Origin: Nocardia transvalensis
Lineage (GTDB): Bacteria; Actinomycetota; Actinomycetes; Mycobacteriales; Mycobacteriaceae
DNA: 64,000 nucleotides
Assembly (NCBI RefSeq): GCF_015477765.1
Contig: NZ_JADLQQ010000001.1
Coordinates: 124,001-188,000 of the forward strand
Direction: 5' to 3'
Position numbers and translations under genes: made by a program. This document shows, one piece after another, positions 45,245 to 53,675 of this stretch. Under the pieces are notes generated by a model that was given only the letters and a program-made list of their open reading frames with translations, was not told the origin of the DNA and ran no database searches. The first letter of the stretch is position 1. Every line of letters starts with the position of its first letter.

Positions 45245-45691
45245 TCACGGCATTCCAGGGATCTGCGAGATGAGGTAGCGCTCGAACTTCGACAGCGCAT
45301 CGAAGCCGCGGACGGCCCCCGCGGTCCACGCCTCCACGATCGCCCCCAGCAGATCGGTATGCGGCTCGCCGGGGGCGGCCGTCTCGGGTGCGACGCCCCC
45401 GCGTCCTCGATACGCAACCTCGTCGGTGCCGCTCCCCGGCACCGGCTCACCTGCGAAAACCCTGTCGTCCGGAGCCGGAGCGACTGCCGCTCCCCCGATC
45501 GGCGGCACCGCTGTCGAGCCCTCGAAGTGGCCCGGCGCGGCCTGCTTCGGAGTGACCGGGCCCGCCGTGAATCGCTCCGAATGCGAAGACACCTGGTCGG
45601 CGGAGATGGCGGCCGTGAGCAGCGCGGCTGTCGAGATCATCGCCAACTGCACGGAGACGACGGGCCTGCGTTGTGCACTATGTCTACCCAT
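45245..45691 (-). CDS. Small exported protein of unknown function
   Basis: A 148-residue protein I cannot assign. It starts MGRHSAQRRPVV and continues with a hydrophobic stretch LAMISTAALLTAAISA, fitting a signal peptide or anchor. The mature part is Pro/Gly/Ala-rich and acidic (disordered), ending with an amphipathic segment GFDALSKFERYLISQIPGMP. Codon bias and the signal support a real gene. It is minus strand, 215 bp upstream of the ald start, and unlikely to be functionally linked. Confidence 0.55.
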   Translation of the reverse strand: MGRHSAQRRPVVSVQLAMISTAALLTAAISADQVSSHSERFTAGPVTPKQAAPGHFEGSTAVPPIGGAAVAPAPDDRVFAGEPVPGSGTDEVAYRGRGGVAPETAAPGEPHTDLLGAIVEAWTAGAVRGFDALSKFERYLISQIPGMP

Positions 45692-46177
45692 CAGCTACTT
45701 TCCTCGGAAATCCCCGGATCGTGCCCGGGCCGTTTCACGGCGAAAGCCTAAGTGGCGCAAGTACTTCCGAACAGAAACGTTAGCGGTTCTTCACAGAAGT
45801 TAAGACATCGGTGCAGGATCCGGCCCGTCGCGCCCTCGTTCACTGAATTTTCGATGGCGGGGTTGACGCTTGTACGATAATGCACTTGACGTTCGAAGGT
45901 GATCTAGTTAACACCCGAATCAGAAACGGAAGTTTGACGCTAGAACTACTGCACGGATACCATCGCCCCACAACCCGGCACGGCGTCTCGGAGCCCTTTT
46001 CTGCAATTACGCCGGATCGAATCTCCATGAACATGAAATGAAGCAATGGAACGTTTGGGATTGCCGATCCCGTCGATCGGCGCACATCTGCACCCGGTGA
46101 CCCGCTCCCCCCTCGGCCGTCGGCCTCGGCCGTCCGGACGCGGCCGATGAGTCGACCGCCCCGCACGGAGGTCACCG
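45692..46177. other. Intergenic region, nothing clear
   Basis: A 486-bp gap of reduced GC between the small exported protein and the LysR gene. It should contain both divergent promoters. The only long frame inside (minus strand) lacks family features and actinobacterial codon bias, so I do not call it. Confidence 0.4.
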
Positions 46178-47101
46178 ATGGCTGAAAATCCACTCTCCAC
46201 CCCCAACAGCATCACGTTACGACAGTTCGACTACTTCGTGAGCACGGTCCGGCTGGGCTCGATGTCGGCGGCGGCCCGCAAGTTCGGCGTCACCCCCTCG
46301 GCGATGTCGCAGCAGATCGGCGCGCTCGAGGTCGCGCTGGGCCGCAAGCTGTTCGACCCGCAGTCGCGCCGCTCGAGCCTGACCAAGTTCGGCCGCGAGT
46401 TCTTCGCCCAGGCCTCGAACGTCATCGATCACGCCTATCAGGCGCTGGCGATCGGGCAATCGTTCAGCGACGGCGTGCTGACCATCGGGACGACCTCCAC
46501 CGTCGCCCACAAGCTGATGCCGCCGCTGATCTATCGGCTCCGATTGCAGTGCGACATCGACAATATCGAGGTGCGGTCGTTCGCGACCATGTCCGAGCTG
46601 GGCGCGGCGCTCGACCGCGGCGCCGTCGACGTCGCCATCGGCCCGCTCACCCGGTCCTCGGCCAAGTTCGTGCACACCGTCGGCGAGGAGGAGCTCGTCG
46701 TCGCGTGCCATCGCAGCCAGGAGAGCCGATTCGACGGCAGCTGGGAGCGGTTGGCCGAGGTGCCGTGGATCGGTTATTGCGCCAGTTCCGACATCGCCCG
46801 CACCCTGGTTCAGGAATCGGGCCGGGCAAATGTCGAGATAAAATATGTCGTGACCGCGCCCGATGTGCCCACCGCATTGAGTCTGGTGGAACACGGAATC
46901 GGCGTCGCCCTGGTACCGAAAATGGCTCTGCATAATTGTTCGCGTCTGTTGTCGATTACTCGACCGGCCCCTCGGATAAAACGGAAACTCACCGTTCACG
47001 TCAAAGACATGTCGCCCTACATCGAAAAATTCCTCGGCGTCATCGGCGATATGGAACTGGTTCGCAAGTTCCGGGCCGCAGGCCTACTCGAGGCGCGCTG
47101 A
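46178..47101 (+). CDS. LysR-family transcriptional regulator
   Basis: A 307-residue LysR regulator. The N-terminal HTH is LRQFDYFVSTVRLGSMSAAA then FGVTPSAMSQQIGALE. The effector domain follows, with VLTIGTTSTVAHKLMPPLI opening it and GIGVALVPKMAL near the end. It belongs to a LysR group with an extended first sheet. The plus-strand neighbour is an Hsp70-like gene 60 bp downstream. The target is unknown. LysR proteins usually regulate a divergent gene, but the divergent gene here, a small exported protein, lies almost 500 bp away. Confidence 0.9.
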   Translation: MAENPLSTPNSITLRQFDYFVSTVRLGSMSAAARKFGVTPSAMSQQIGALEVALGRKLFDPQSRRSSLTKFGREFFAQASNVIDHAYQALAIGQSFSDGVLTIGTTSTVAHKLMPPLIYRLRLQCDIDNIEVRSFATMSELGAALDRGAVDVAIGPLTRSSAKFVHTVGEEELVVACHRSQESRFDGSWERLAEVPWIGYCASSDIARTLVQESGRANVEIKYVVTAPDVPTALSLVEHGIGVALVPKMALHNCSRLLSITRPAPRIKRKLTVHVKDMSPYIEKFLGVIGDMELVRKFRAAGLLEAR

Positions 47102-47161
47102 TAGGCCGTCGGTCAGACGCCCCGCATACGTCATTCCCACATTCTCCCGAGGTGAATTCAT

Positions 47162-48925
47162 ATGGTTGGTCCGAATACGGTCGGCGTGGGAATCGGCGTC
47201 GGTGCGGTGAACACCGTGTCGGCCGCGGTGTGCGCGGACTCGAGTCTGTCGGTGACGACCCGGCCGACCGCGGTGGCCGTCGACTCCGGCGGAGCCGTCA
47301 CCGATTTCGCGGATCTGGCCCGCCGTCCGGAGACGGTGACCGTCGGCGGGCGATTGTGGTCCCCGGCGAATCTGACCGCCGCGCTCGTGGGCGAGTTGCT
47401 GGGCTCGGTGCCGCCCGCCGCGGGTGTGGTGGCGACCTATCCGGCGTGCTACGACGACAAACAGGTGGCGCTGCTGCGCCAGGCCTTCGACCTGACCGGT
47501 GCGCGGCGGGTGCGGCTGCTGCCCGAGCCGGTCGCGGCCGTGGCGTGGCTCGAGCACGAGCACGGCCCCCTTCGCCCCGGCTTCGTACTGGTGTACGACC
47601 TCGGCGCGACGAGCCTGGATGTCACGGTGGTCGAGGTGGCCGACGGCGAGGATCGCAGGATTATCGGAAGTCCCCTGCGCTCTTACGATTTCGGCGGTCG
47701 GCCGTTGGGCGCGATGATCGTGCGCTATGTCGGCGAGGTGATGACCCCGGTGGACGGCGAGTTGCCGTCGTCGGTAGCCGACAGCGATGAACTGCGCGGC
47801 TGGCATGTGCGCGACTCGCTCGCGGTGGTGTGGGACTGCCTGCGCGCGGCACAGCTGAGCATCGGCGATATCGGGCGCATCCTGGTGGTGGGCGGGGCCG
47901 CTCGTGCCCCGGAGGTGGCGCGGGTACTGGCCGAACTCGGACCGCCGGTGGTCATGTCGGCCGATCCGGGCCACTGCGCCGCATCGGGAGCGGCCCTGGC
48001 CGCGGTGCCTCCGGCGGACCACAGCGCTCGGGAGCGGCGGATCCGGCCGACACTGGTGTCCGGGGCCGCCGCCCTGTCGGTGCTGGCCTTGTCGGCGGCG
48101 TCGCTGCTGACGTCGTCGGGCGACTCGGATGCGCTGTGGACGCAGGTGCCGGTGATCGATAGGCTGCCCGGGCCGGAGTCCGGCGCACAGGCCGAGGTGG
48201 GGGCCGGGTTCCCCGAACCGGTGCTGTCCGCTGCGGTTGCCGACACCGCTCCTGATCCGGCGCAAAATTCCGCTCCCGCAAGCGATTCCGCGCCCCCGGC
48301 ATCGGTCGGTACCGAGCGCCCCCTGTCCGATTCCACACCGGCACAGGTACCGGCCGCGACCTACGGCGATCCGTCCCGATTCAGTAATCCGTTACCGTTC
48401 GACGCACCCGCGGCTCCGACGCCCCGCGGCGACCACTCGGGGACCGAACCGTCGGGAATCACCATCGGCCAGCCCGCAACCACGTCGCCAACCGATTCGG
48501 GGACGTCCGGTTCCGCGACGGATGGATCGTCTTCGACTGCCGGTCAAGGGGATTCGACTACCGGTAAGCCCAATACGCCTGCGGGGCAAGGGACTTCGTC
48601 GACGGGTACGGATTCATCTACGGGACAGGGTAATTCGAAGGGATCGAGCACCACCGGCACCTCGGATACCCGAGACACCACCTCCGAGACGACGACGGGC
48701 GGCATGACCACGTCCGGCACCTCCCCCACTCCATCGAATACCGGAAGCCCCTCGGGCACAGCGGTTTCCGGCGATACGTCCTCAGCCGGTTCGAGTACAT
48801 CCGCGTCCACGAGTCACGCCCCCATCTCCGGCGGCACCGCCACCACCGGTTCGACCGGCGCTTCCGCCACTCATTTCTCCGGCGGCGGTTCCGGCTTCTC
48901 CGGGCATTCCACGCCGGGACACTGA
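47162..48925 (+). CDS. Hsp70-like ATPase with membrane anchor and Ser/Thr-rich tail
   Basis: A 587-residue protein. Residues 1-290 or so are an actin/Hsp70-type nucleotide-binding domain: VGVGIGVGAVNTVSAAV in the phosphate-1 position, VLVYDLGATSLDVTVVEV (phosphate 2) and ILVVGGAARAPEVARVL (adenosine motif). No substrate-binding domain follows. Instead there is a membrane segment LVSGAAALSVLALSAASLL (about 300-318) and about 265 residues rich in Ser, Thr, Gly and Pro, likely outside the cell. Actinobacteria have several such Hsp70-like membrane proteins of unknown role. GAGGTGA precedes the ATG. Confidence 0.8.
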   Translation: MVGPNTVGVGIGVGAVNTVSAAVCADSSLSVTTRPTAVAVDSGGAVTDFADLARRPETVTVGGRLWSPANLTAALVGELLGSVPPAAGVVATYPACYDDKQVALLRQAFDLTGARRVRLLPEPVAAVAWLEHEHGPLRPGFVLVYDLGATSLDVTVVEVADGEDRRIIGSPLRSYDFGGRPLGAMIVRYVGEVMTPVDGELPSSVADSDELRGWHVRDSLAVVWDCLRAAQLSIGDIGRILVVGGAARAPEVARVLAELGPPVVMSADPGHCAASGAALAAVPPADHSARERRIRPTLVSGAAALSVLALSAASLLTSSGDSDALWTQVPVIDRLPGPESGAQAEVGAGFPEPVLSAAVADTAPDPAQNSAPASDSAPPASVGTERPLSDSTPAQVPAATYGDPSRFSNPLPFDAPAAPTPRGDHSGTEPSGITIGQPATTSPTDSGTSGSATDGSSSTAGQGDSTTGKPNTPAGQGTSSTGTDSSTGQGNSKGSSTTGTSDTRDTTSETTTGGMTTSGTSPTPSNTGSPSGTAVSGDTSSAGSSTSASTSHAPISGGTATTGSTGASATHFSGGGSGFSGHSTPGH

Positions 48926-48935
48926 CCGATCCGGG

Positions 48936-50417
48936 TCAGTCTCCCGGTTCCTTTCTGTGGTACACCGCGATCTGCCCGGCTACCTCGAAATGCAGGACGG
49001 CCGCCTCGTCGAGCACCTCGCCGTCGGTGGCCAGCGGCCGCGGGGTCGGCAGGTGCACGGTCAGCTCGCGCACCGTCCGCTCGGCGTAGACCTTGCTGTG
49101 CCCGATCGCTGCGAGCAGCAGGGCCAGTACCGCCCGAACGCGAGAGAACTCGAGATCCGCACGCAGCCAACGGATATCGAGTAGCCCCGTGTCCAGGCGG
49201 GGCCGAAATGCGGGGACTGCCCCGTGCGGGTCGTAGGGGCCGTTCCCGACGAACAGGAACCACACCTTGTGCCAGCGGTCGTCGATCCGGATCCGGATCG
49301 GTTCTGCGCGTCGCAGGGTCACCAGCAGGGCGGCGGCGAAGGCCGGCCATTTTCCCCAGCGGCGCTCCCACTTCTCCCGCAGCCGCACCAATTCCGGATA
49401 GGCGCCGAGGCTGGCTGTGTTGACGAAATAGCGGGTGGCCGAGTCGTCGAGCCGCACTCGCGCCACATCGACCGAGACCGCCTCGCCGGATTCGGCTGCC
49501 GCCACCACCTCGACCAGACCGTCCACGCCGACGTCCCGCGCGAAATGATTGAAGGTGCCGGTGGGAATCACCACCAGCGGCAGCCGATGCCGTAGCGCCA
49601 CCTCGGCCACGGCCGCGACCGTACCGTCGCCGCCCGCGACGCCGATGGCCTCGGTCGGCTCGCTGCGGGCCGCCAGCGCCTGCTCCAACTGGTCGGCCCA
49701 GTCGCAGTCGGGCGCGGTGCGCAGCAGTTGCGCGGCGGGCAAGGTCGCGGCGATGTCGTCGAACGGGTCGTGTCCGGGGTCGCCGGACATCGGGTTCACC
49801 AGCACCACCAAGCCTTTACCGTCCACCAGCCGGGGCACCGGGCTGACCGGGCGGGCATGCGTGGCGGGTTCGCGCACCGGCCACCAGCGTCGCGTGGCCA
49901 AGGCGACCCCGGCCCCGACAGCCGCGCCCGCGACCACATCCGAACTCCAGTGCACGCCCGTGTGCACCCGGGAGTAGGCGATGGTGGCGGCCAGCGGGGC
50001 GACCGCCGCCGCGCTGCGCGGGCTCTCCATCGCCACCGCGGTGGCGAATGCGATGGCCGAGGCGCTGTGACCCGACGGAAACGACGACGAGGCGGGCCGC
50101 CGGACCAATCGCCGTTGCGGCGGCAGGAGTTCGGCGGCCGGGCGGCGGCGGGCGAAGATCCCCTTCATGACGATATTGGCGAGGAAGCTCGCACCGGCGA
50201 GCGAGGCCACCCCGCGCAGGGCCGCGCGCCGCGGCGCCCCCTTGCGCCCGGCCAGCACCGCCGCCAAGGTCAACCACACCACGCCGTGGTCCGCCGACCG
50301 CGTCAATCGCCGCATCCCGCGATCCACCGCGGAAACCGGCAACTGGGCCACCGCCCCGCTCACGGCTCGATCGAACCGACCGACCCCGAAGAAATTCCGG
50401 CGCACCCCTCGGCTCAC
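48936..50417 (-). CDS. PAP2 phosphatase / diacylglycerol kinase-like fusion
   Basis: A 493-residue bifunctional protein. The N-terminal PAP2 domain has KGIFARRRP, SSSFPSGHSASA and SRVHTGVHWSSDV, the three acid-phosphatase motifs in order with membrane helices. The C-terminal lipid kinase domain (from about 215) has LVVLVNPMSGD, AIGVAGGDGTVAAVAEVAL (catalytic GGDGT) and VIPTGTFNHFARD. Fusions of this type act on polyprenyl or phosphatidyl/diacyl lipids at the membrane. GTG 50417 has GAGGAGG upstream and sits exactly at the register of three upstream 77-bp repeats, overlapping the last mini-ORF's stop as GTGA. Confidence 0.9.
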   Translation of the reverse strand: MSRGVRRNFFGVGRFDRAVSGAVAQLPVSAVDRGMRRLTRSADHGVVWLTLAAVLAGRKGAPRRAALRGVASLAGASFLANIVMKGIFARRRPAAELLPPQRRLVRRPASSSFPSGHSASAIAFATAVAMESPRSAAAVAPLAATIAYSRVHTGVHWSSDVVAGAAVGAGVALATRRWWPVREPATHARPVSPVPRLVDGKGLVVLVNPMSGDPGHDPFDDIAATLPAAQLLRTAPDCDWADQLEQALAARSEPTEAIGVAGGDGTVAAVAEVALRHRLPLVVIPTGTFNHFARDVGVDGLVEVVAAAESGEAVSVDVARVRLDDSATRYFVNTASLGAYPELVRLREKWERRWGKWPAFAAALLVTLRRAEPIRIRIDDRWHKVWFLFVGNGPYDPHGAVPAFRPRLDTGLLDIRWLRADLEFSRVRAVLALLLAAIGHSKVYAERTVRELTVHLPTPRPLATDGEVLDEAAVLHFEVAGQIAVYHRKEPGD

Positions 50418-50494
50418 GGCACCTCCTCGCCAACGCTCGTCGGCACCATGCGCCGAACGCACTGTGCCAATGCTTCGCTCGCAAGCTCGCTCAC
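50414..50494 (-). CDS. Mini-ORF 3 of a repeated 26-codon array
   Basis: It encodes VSELASEALAQCVRRMVPTS and six more residues. GAGGAGG lies just upstream in the preceding repeat. Its stop overlaps the GTG of the PAP2-kinase gene (GTGA). It is the last of three copies and the one coupled to the downstream enzyme. Confidence 0.4.
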   Translation of the reverse strand: MSELASEALAQCVRRMVPTSVGEEVP

Positions 50495-50571
50495 CGCACC
50501 TCCTCGCCAGCACTCGTCGGCACCGTGCGCCAAACGCACTGTGCCAATGCTTCGCTCGCAAGCTCGCTCAC
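50491..50571 (-). CDS. Mini-ORF 2 of a repeated 26-codon array
   Basis: A 26-residue frame starting VSELASEALAQCVWRTVPTS. The start overlaps the stop of mini-ORF 1 and its stop overlaps the start of mini-ORF 3, both as GTGA. It has the same upstream GAGGAGG. Differences from the other copies are few single bases. Confidence 0.4.
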   Translation of the reverse strand: MSELASEALAQCVWRTVPTSAGEEVR

Positions 50572-50648
50572 CGCACCTCCTCGCCAACGCTCGTCGGCAC
50601 CGTGCGCCAAACGCACTGTGCCAATAGTTCGCTCGCAAGCTTGCTCAC
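50568..50648 (-). CDS. Mini-ORF 1 of a repeated 26-codon array
   Basis: A 26-residue frame starting VSKLASELLAQCVWRTVPTS. It has no SD but a -10-like TAGTGT 7 nt before its GTG, so it may start a leaderless message. Its stop overlaps the next copy's GTG. Confidence 0.4.
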   Translation of the reverse strand: MSKLASELLAQCVWRTVPTSVGEEVR

Positions 50649-50655
50649 CGGGTCG

Positions 50656-50661
50656 ACACTA
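50656..50661 (-). promoter_or_regulatory. Candidate -10 element ahead of the mini-ORF array
   Basis: TAGTGT on the minus strand, 7 nt upstream of the first GTG. This is the spacing expected for a leaderless actinobacterial transcript. No convincing -35 is seen. Confidence 0.4.
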
Positions 50662-50706
50662 CCGACCGATCTCCCCGATTCAGCGATTGCAACGCTAGGT
50701 CGGAGG

Positions 50707-52836
50707 TCAGTTGACCTTGTAGATCCAGATCCGCTGGGATGCCAGTTCGCCGGTGTCGGTCCACTTGTAGGTGCGTGCCAGGCCGGGGCCGTGGTAGCCG
50801 CGCAGGTAGTCGAGCATGGCCCGGCGGGTGGTGTGGCCGGAGGCGATGCCCTTCAGGACGATCGTGGTGAGGTCGTAACTCTCCACGGAGTAGGCGCCCG
50901 GCGGCAGGCCGTGGAGGGATTTGTAATCGGTGGTGAATTGGGTGTGGAAGGGTCCGCACGCACACGACATGATCGTGCCCTTGGCCGACTCTCCAGCTTG
51001 GGCAGGGAAATTCGGGTTGTAGGTGCTGTCGAGGGCGGCGAAGGCGGCGGTGACCCCGGCCTGTTTGAGCTGCCGGACCAGCACGGCCGCCTCGGGATAG
51101 GCACCGGCGTAGACAATCGCGTCCGGGGCGGCGGCGGCGACCTTGCTCACCGCCGCGGTGAAATCTCGCTCGCCCACCGCGATGTCGGCCGCGCAGCCCG
51201 AATCGGCCACCGCACCCAGGGCGCCCGATACGGCCTTCGACAGATCGGCACCGTAGTCGGTGTTGTCCTTGACGACGCAGATTTTGCGGAAGCGCGCAGT
51301 GTCGACGAGATATCTGGCCAGGGCGGGGCCTTGGACGTTGGAGGCGGCGAGGCCGCGAAAGAAGCTGCGCCAGCCCATTTTGGACAGACTCTGGCTGGTG
51401 GACGTCGGAGTCAGGAACGGCAGTTCGGCGTCGCTGAAGGATTGTCCGACGATGCGGACGTCACTGCCCCAGACCGGGCCGATCACGGCGACGATCGACG
51501 GATCGTTCGCGATCCGCGGCGCGAACGAGGTGACCACCTGCGGGTTGTCGGTGGTATCGAACGGCAGCAGCGAGACGTGGCATCCGGGGTTCGCCTTCAC
51601 GAATTGGTCGACGGCCAGCCTCGCCCCACCGCTCACCGTGGCGCCGAGCTTCGAATTCTGCCCCGAGACGGGTGCGGCTACGGCGATCGCTATGGGCTGA
51701 CAGACCGCCTTGCCGTCTCCGGCCGGAGTGGCGGCGGTGTCCAGTTCGGGAGCCTGCGCGCCCTGGGCATCGATCTGCACCACCGGCTGAATCGGCCCGG
51801 GGCCGTGAATGCTTCGCTGCGCCTCGGCGCCGGATGTGACGGTGGTCCGGGCCAGGGAACTCGCCATCGGAGGTGAATCGGCGGTCATGATTCCCGTCGC
51901 GATCGCGAGGACAGCGGCCATGACCAATCCACCCACACCGGCGATGCCCATCGGCCGATCCGCCGACGGCTGCGGGTGCCCGGCCGCCTCGGTCAACGCC
52001 TGTCGCGCCGCGAGGGCGAATTCCGTACAGGATCCGAATCGTTCGTCGGGTCGCTTGGCCATGGCCTTGGCCAGCACCGCATCCAGGGCGGGCGGCAGGC
52101 CGGGGCGTCGGCTGCTCACCGGTGGCGGTGGCTGTTGCATATGACCGGCGACCATGGCAGCGGTGCTGTCCGCGGCGAACGGGGTCGAGCCCGACAGCAG
52201 CCAGAACAGACTGCACGCCAACGAATACTGATCCGATCGAGGGCCGACCGCGACCGCGGCCAACTGCTCCGGCGAGGCGTAGGCCAGGGTCGCGGCGATC
52301 GATCCCGGCCGCGTCAGACGCTGTTCCTCGTCCCGTAATCGGGCAACGCCGAAGTCCGTCAACAGGACTCGCTCACCCTGCCCCGCCCGTCCGCGGGCCA
52401 GCATGATGTTTGCCGGTTTCACATCGCGGTGCAGCACGCCGACCGCGTGGGCATAGTCCAGCGCCTTCGCCGTCTCGGCGATGATCTCCACCGCCCGCTC
52501 CGGGGCCAGCGTCCGCGGGTCGAGGGTTCCGGCGTCGAGGCCGTCCACGTACTGCATCGAGATCCACAACCGGCCGTCCTCGACACCGCGGTCGTACACC
52601 GTGACGATATTCGGATGGTCCAGCTGCGCAGCGAGATCCGCCTCGCGTTCGAATCGCGCCCGGATCTCCTCGTTCGCATACAACTGCGGATTCAGCAGCT
52701 TCACCGCGGTCAGCCGGGGCAGGCGCGGGTGTCGCGCCAGATACACGGCTCCCATACCGCCGTGTCCCAGCTGACGCTTGATCACGTACCCGGCGAAAAC
52801 CTCACCAGCGCGCAGCATCTCACCCGCACCGCTCAT
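50707..52836 (-). CDS. Receptor-type Ser/Thr protein kinase with periplasmic-binding sensor
   Basis: A 709-residue PknB-type kinase. The Gly loop is LGHGGMGAVYLARH, the ATP Lys is in LTAVKLL, the catalytic loop is LHRDVKPANIML, then DFG in LLTDFGVARL and the ASPEQ segment. A membrane segment GIAGVGGLVMAAVLAIATGI (about 297-316) follows. The outside part (about 385-709) is a type 1 periplasmic-binding domain of the branched-chain amino-acid kind: IAVAAPVSGQNSKLG, VAVIGPVWGSDV, FFRGLAASNVQGPALARYL. The protein should sense a small ligand outside and signal by phosphorylation. It lies 58 bp upstream of the mini-ORF/PAP2-kinase unit on the same strand. Confidence 0.9.
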   Translation of the reverse strand: MSGAGEMLRAGEVFAGYVIKRQLGHGGMGAVYLARHPRLPRLTAVKLLNPQLYANEEIRARFEREADLAAQLDHPNIVTVYDRGVEDGRLWISMQYVDGLDAGTLDPRTLAPERAVEIIAETAKALDYAHAVGVLHRDVKPANIMLARGRAGQGERVLLTDFGVARLRDEEQRLTRPGSIAATLAYASPEQLAAVAVGPRSDQYSLACSLFWLLSGSTPFAADSTAAMVAGHMQQPPPPVSSRRPGLPPALDAVLAKAMAKRPDERFGSCTEFALAARQALTEAAGHPQPSADRPMGIAGVGGLVMAAVLAIATGIMTADSPPMASSLARTTVTSGAEAQRSIHGPGPIQPVVQIDAQGAQAPELDTAATPAGDGKAVCQPIAIAVAAPVSGQNSKLGATVSGGARLAVDQFVKANPGCHVSLLPFDTTDNPQVVTSFAPRIANDPSIVAVIGPVWGSDVRIVGQSFSDAELPFLTPTSTSQSLSKMGWRSFFRGLAASNVQGPALARYLVDTARFRKICVVKDNTDYGADLSKAVSGALGAVADSGCAADIAVGERDFTAAVSKVAAAAPDAIVYAGAYPEAAVLVRQLKQAGVTAAFAALDSTYNPNFPAQAGESAKGTIMSCACGPFHTQFTTDYKSLHGLPPGAYSVESYDLTTIVLKGIASGHTTRRAMLDYLRGYHGPGLARTYKWTDTGELASQRIWIYKVN

Positions 52837-52927
52837 TCACGATCTCATCGTATGCGGCATCCGCGGCGTTGTGCGCGTAACGGAAAGCGTTGCGCAGGTG
52901 CGGGTTCGCTCTCGGCGAAGGCCCGAA

Positions 52928-53203
52928 TCAGAGGGCGAAGGCGATCGAGCGCAGGATCAGCACCGCAATGAACACGGCGGTGAACGCCAGGTCGATCGAT
53001 ATCCCACCGGCACGGATCGGCCGCAGGACCCGCCGCACGGGGGCGATGACCGGCTCGGTCCAGGCATGGGTGAAGCGGCGAACCCGGCTCACCCAGTGCG
53101 GAGGATTGCCGAGCACCTCCGCCCAGTCCACGATCACACGGGCGATGAGCAGTAAGAGGAACGCCGTCAGCACATACCCGAGCAGGGTTCCGATCAGGTC
53201 CAT
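52928..53203 (-). CDS. YggT-family membrane protein
   Basis: A 91-residue integral membrane protein. The first helix is IGTLLGYVLTAFLLLLIARV, the second lies near the C-terminus (FTAVFIAVLILRSIAFA). The conserved YggT stretch between them, FTHAWTEPVIAPVRRVLRPI, is complete. In actinobacteria YggT members usually sit near sepF/wag31; here the gene is isolated. AAGGAG precedes ATG 53203; a much longer upstream frame is spurious. It is divergent from the CsbD-like gene. Confidence 0.88.
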   Translation of the reverse strand: MDLIGTLLGYVLTAFLLLLIARVIVDWAEVLGNPPHWVSRVRRFTHAWTEPVIAPVRRVLRPIRAGGISIDLAFTAVFIAVLILRSIAFAL

Positions 53204-53347
53204 GGCGAACTCCTTCGTGGGTGGCCGGGGCGACCTCCTCACAGTGTCAACGCGCGAGCGCGGATCGAAGTTGCCCGCGGTCGTTTCCGATTCGTCTCGC
53301 CGGGTATGCCAGAGACGTCCCGGCAGTGTCCGACTTCGGAGGTAGAT

Positions 53348-53587
53348 GTGTCCAAGGACAAAAGTGGCCCCCGCGAAGGCGTCGAGGGTGTCGTCGAGGA
53401 CGTGAAAGGCAAGGTCAAGGAGGCCGGCGGCATCGTCACCGGTAACGAGAATCTCACAGGCGAGGGACGCGCCCAACAGGACAAGGCCGAGTCGCAGCGC
53501 ACAGCGGCCGAAAAGGAGGCCGCGGCCGAGAAGGCTCGCGCGGAGGCCGAGATCGACAAGGCACGGCAACAGGGTTACCAACAGTAA
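53348..53587 (+). CDS. CsbD-like small hydrophilic protein
   Basis: A 79-residue highly charged protein. VEDVKGKVKEAGGIVTGNEN then GEGRAQQDKAESQ is the CsbD/MbpA-type repeat block. The C-terminal half is an Ala/Glu/Lys-rich helix. CsbD-like proteins are stress-induced in Bacillus, with no known activity; some actinobacterial members are described as microaggregate-binding proteins. GTG 53348 has GGAGG 6 nt upstream. A strong terminator follows 20 bp after the stop. Confidence 0.78.
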   Translation: MSKDKSGPREGVEGVVEDVKGKVKEAGGIVTGNENLTGEGRAQQDKAESQRTAAEKEAAAEKARAEAEIDKARQQGYQQ

Positions 53588-53607
53588 TCGAGCCGGTGTC
53601 ACGGAAG

Positions 53608-53642
53608 ACGGTGGGTGTCCGATTCGGACACCCACCGTTTTT
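53608..53642 (+). terminator. Intrinsic terminator after the CsbD-like gene
   Basis: A perfect 13-bp stem (53608-53620 with 53626-53638), a 5-nt loop and a run of T at 53638-53642. It also insulates the leaderless sirtuin promoter downstream. Confidence 0.92.
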
Positions 53643-53675
53643 CGTGCGGTTCCGCCGCCGTCGTACGCTGGACTC

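Larger units (their letters stand above)
50418..50648. repeat. Three 77-bp tandem repeats
   Basis: Three consecutive units with a period of exactly 77 bp (unit starts on the minus strand at 50648, 50571, 50494), differing at only a few bases. 77 equals 26 codons minus one base, so each unit shifts frame by one and joins to the next through a GTGA overlap. Confidence 0.95.

Noticed and set aside
45840..46193. 117-codon minus-strand frame in the LysR upstream region
   Set aside because: No homology-like motifs, atypical codon use, and it overlaps the LysR start and promoter.
50418..50648. CRISPR array
   Set aside because: The 77-bp units are contiguous and nearly identical throughout, with no unique spacers and no cas genes.
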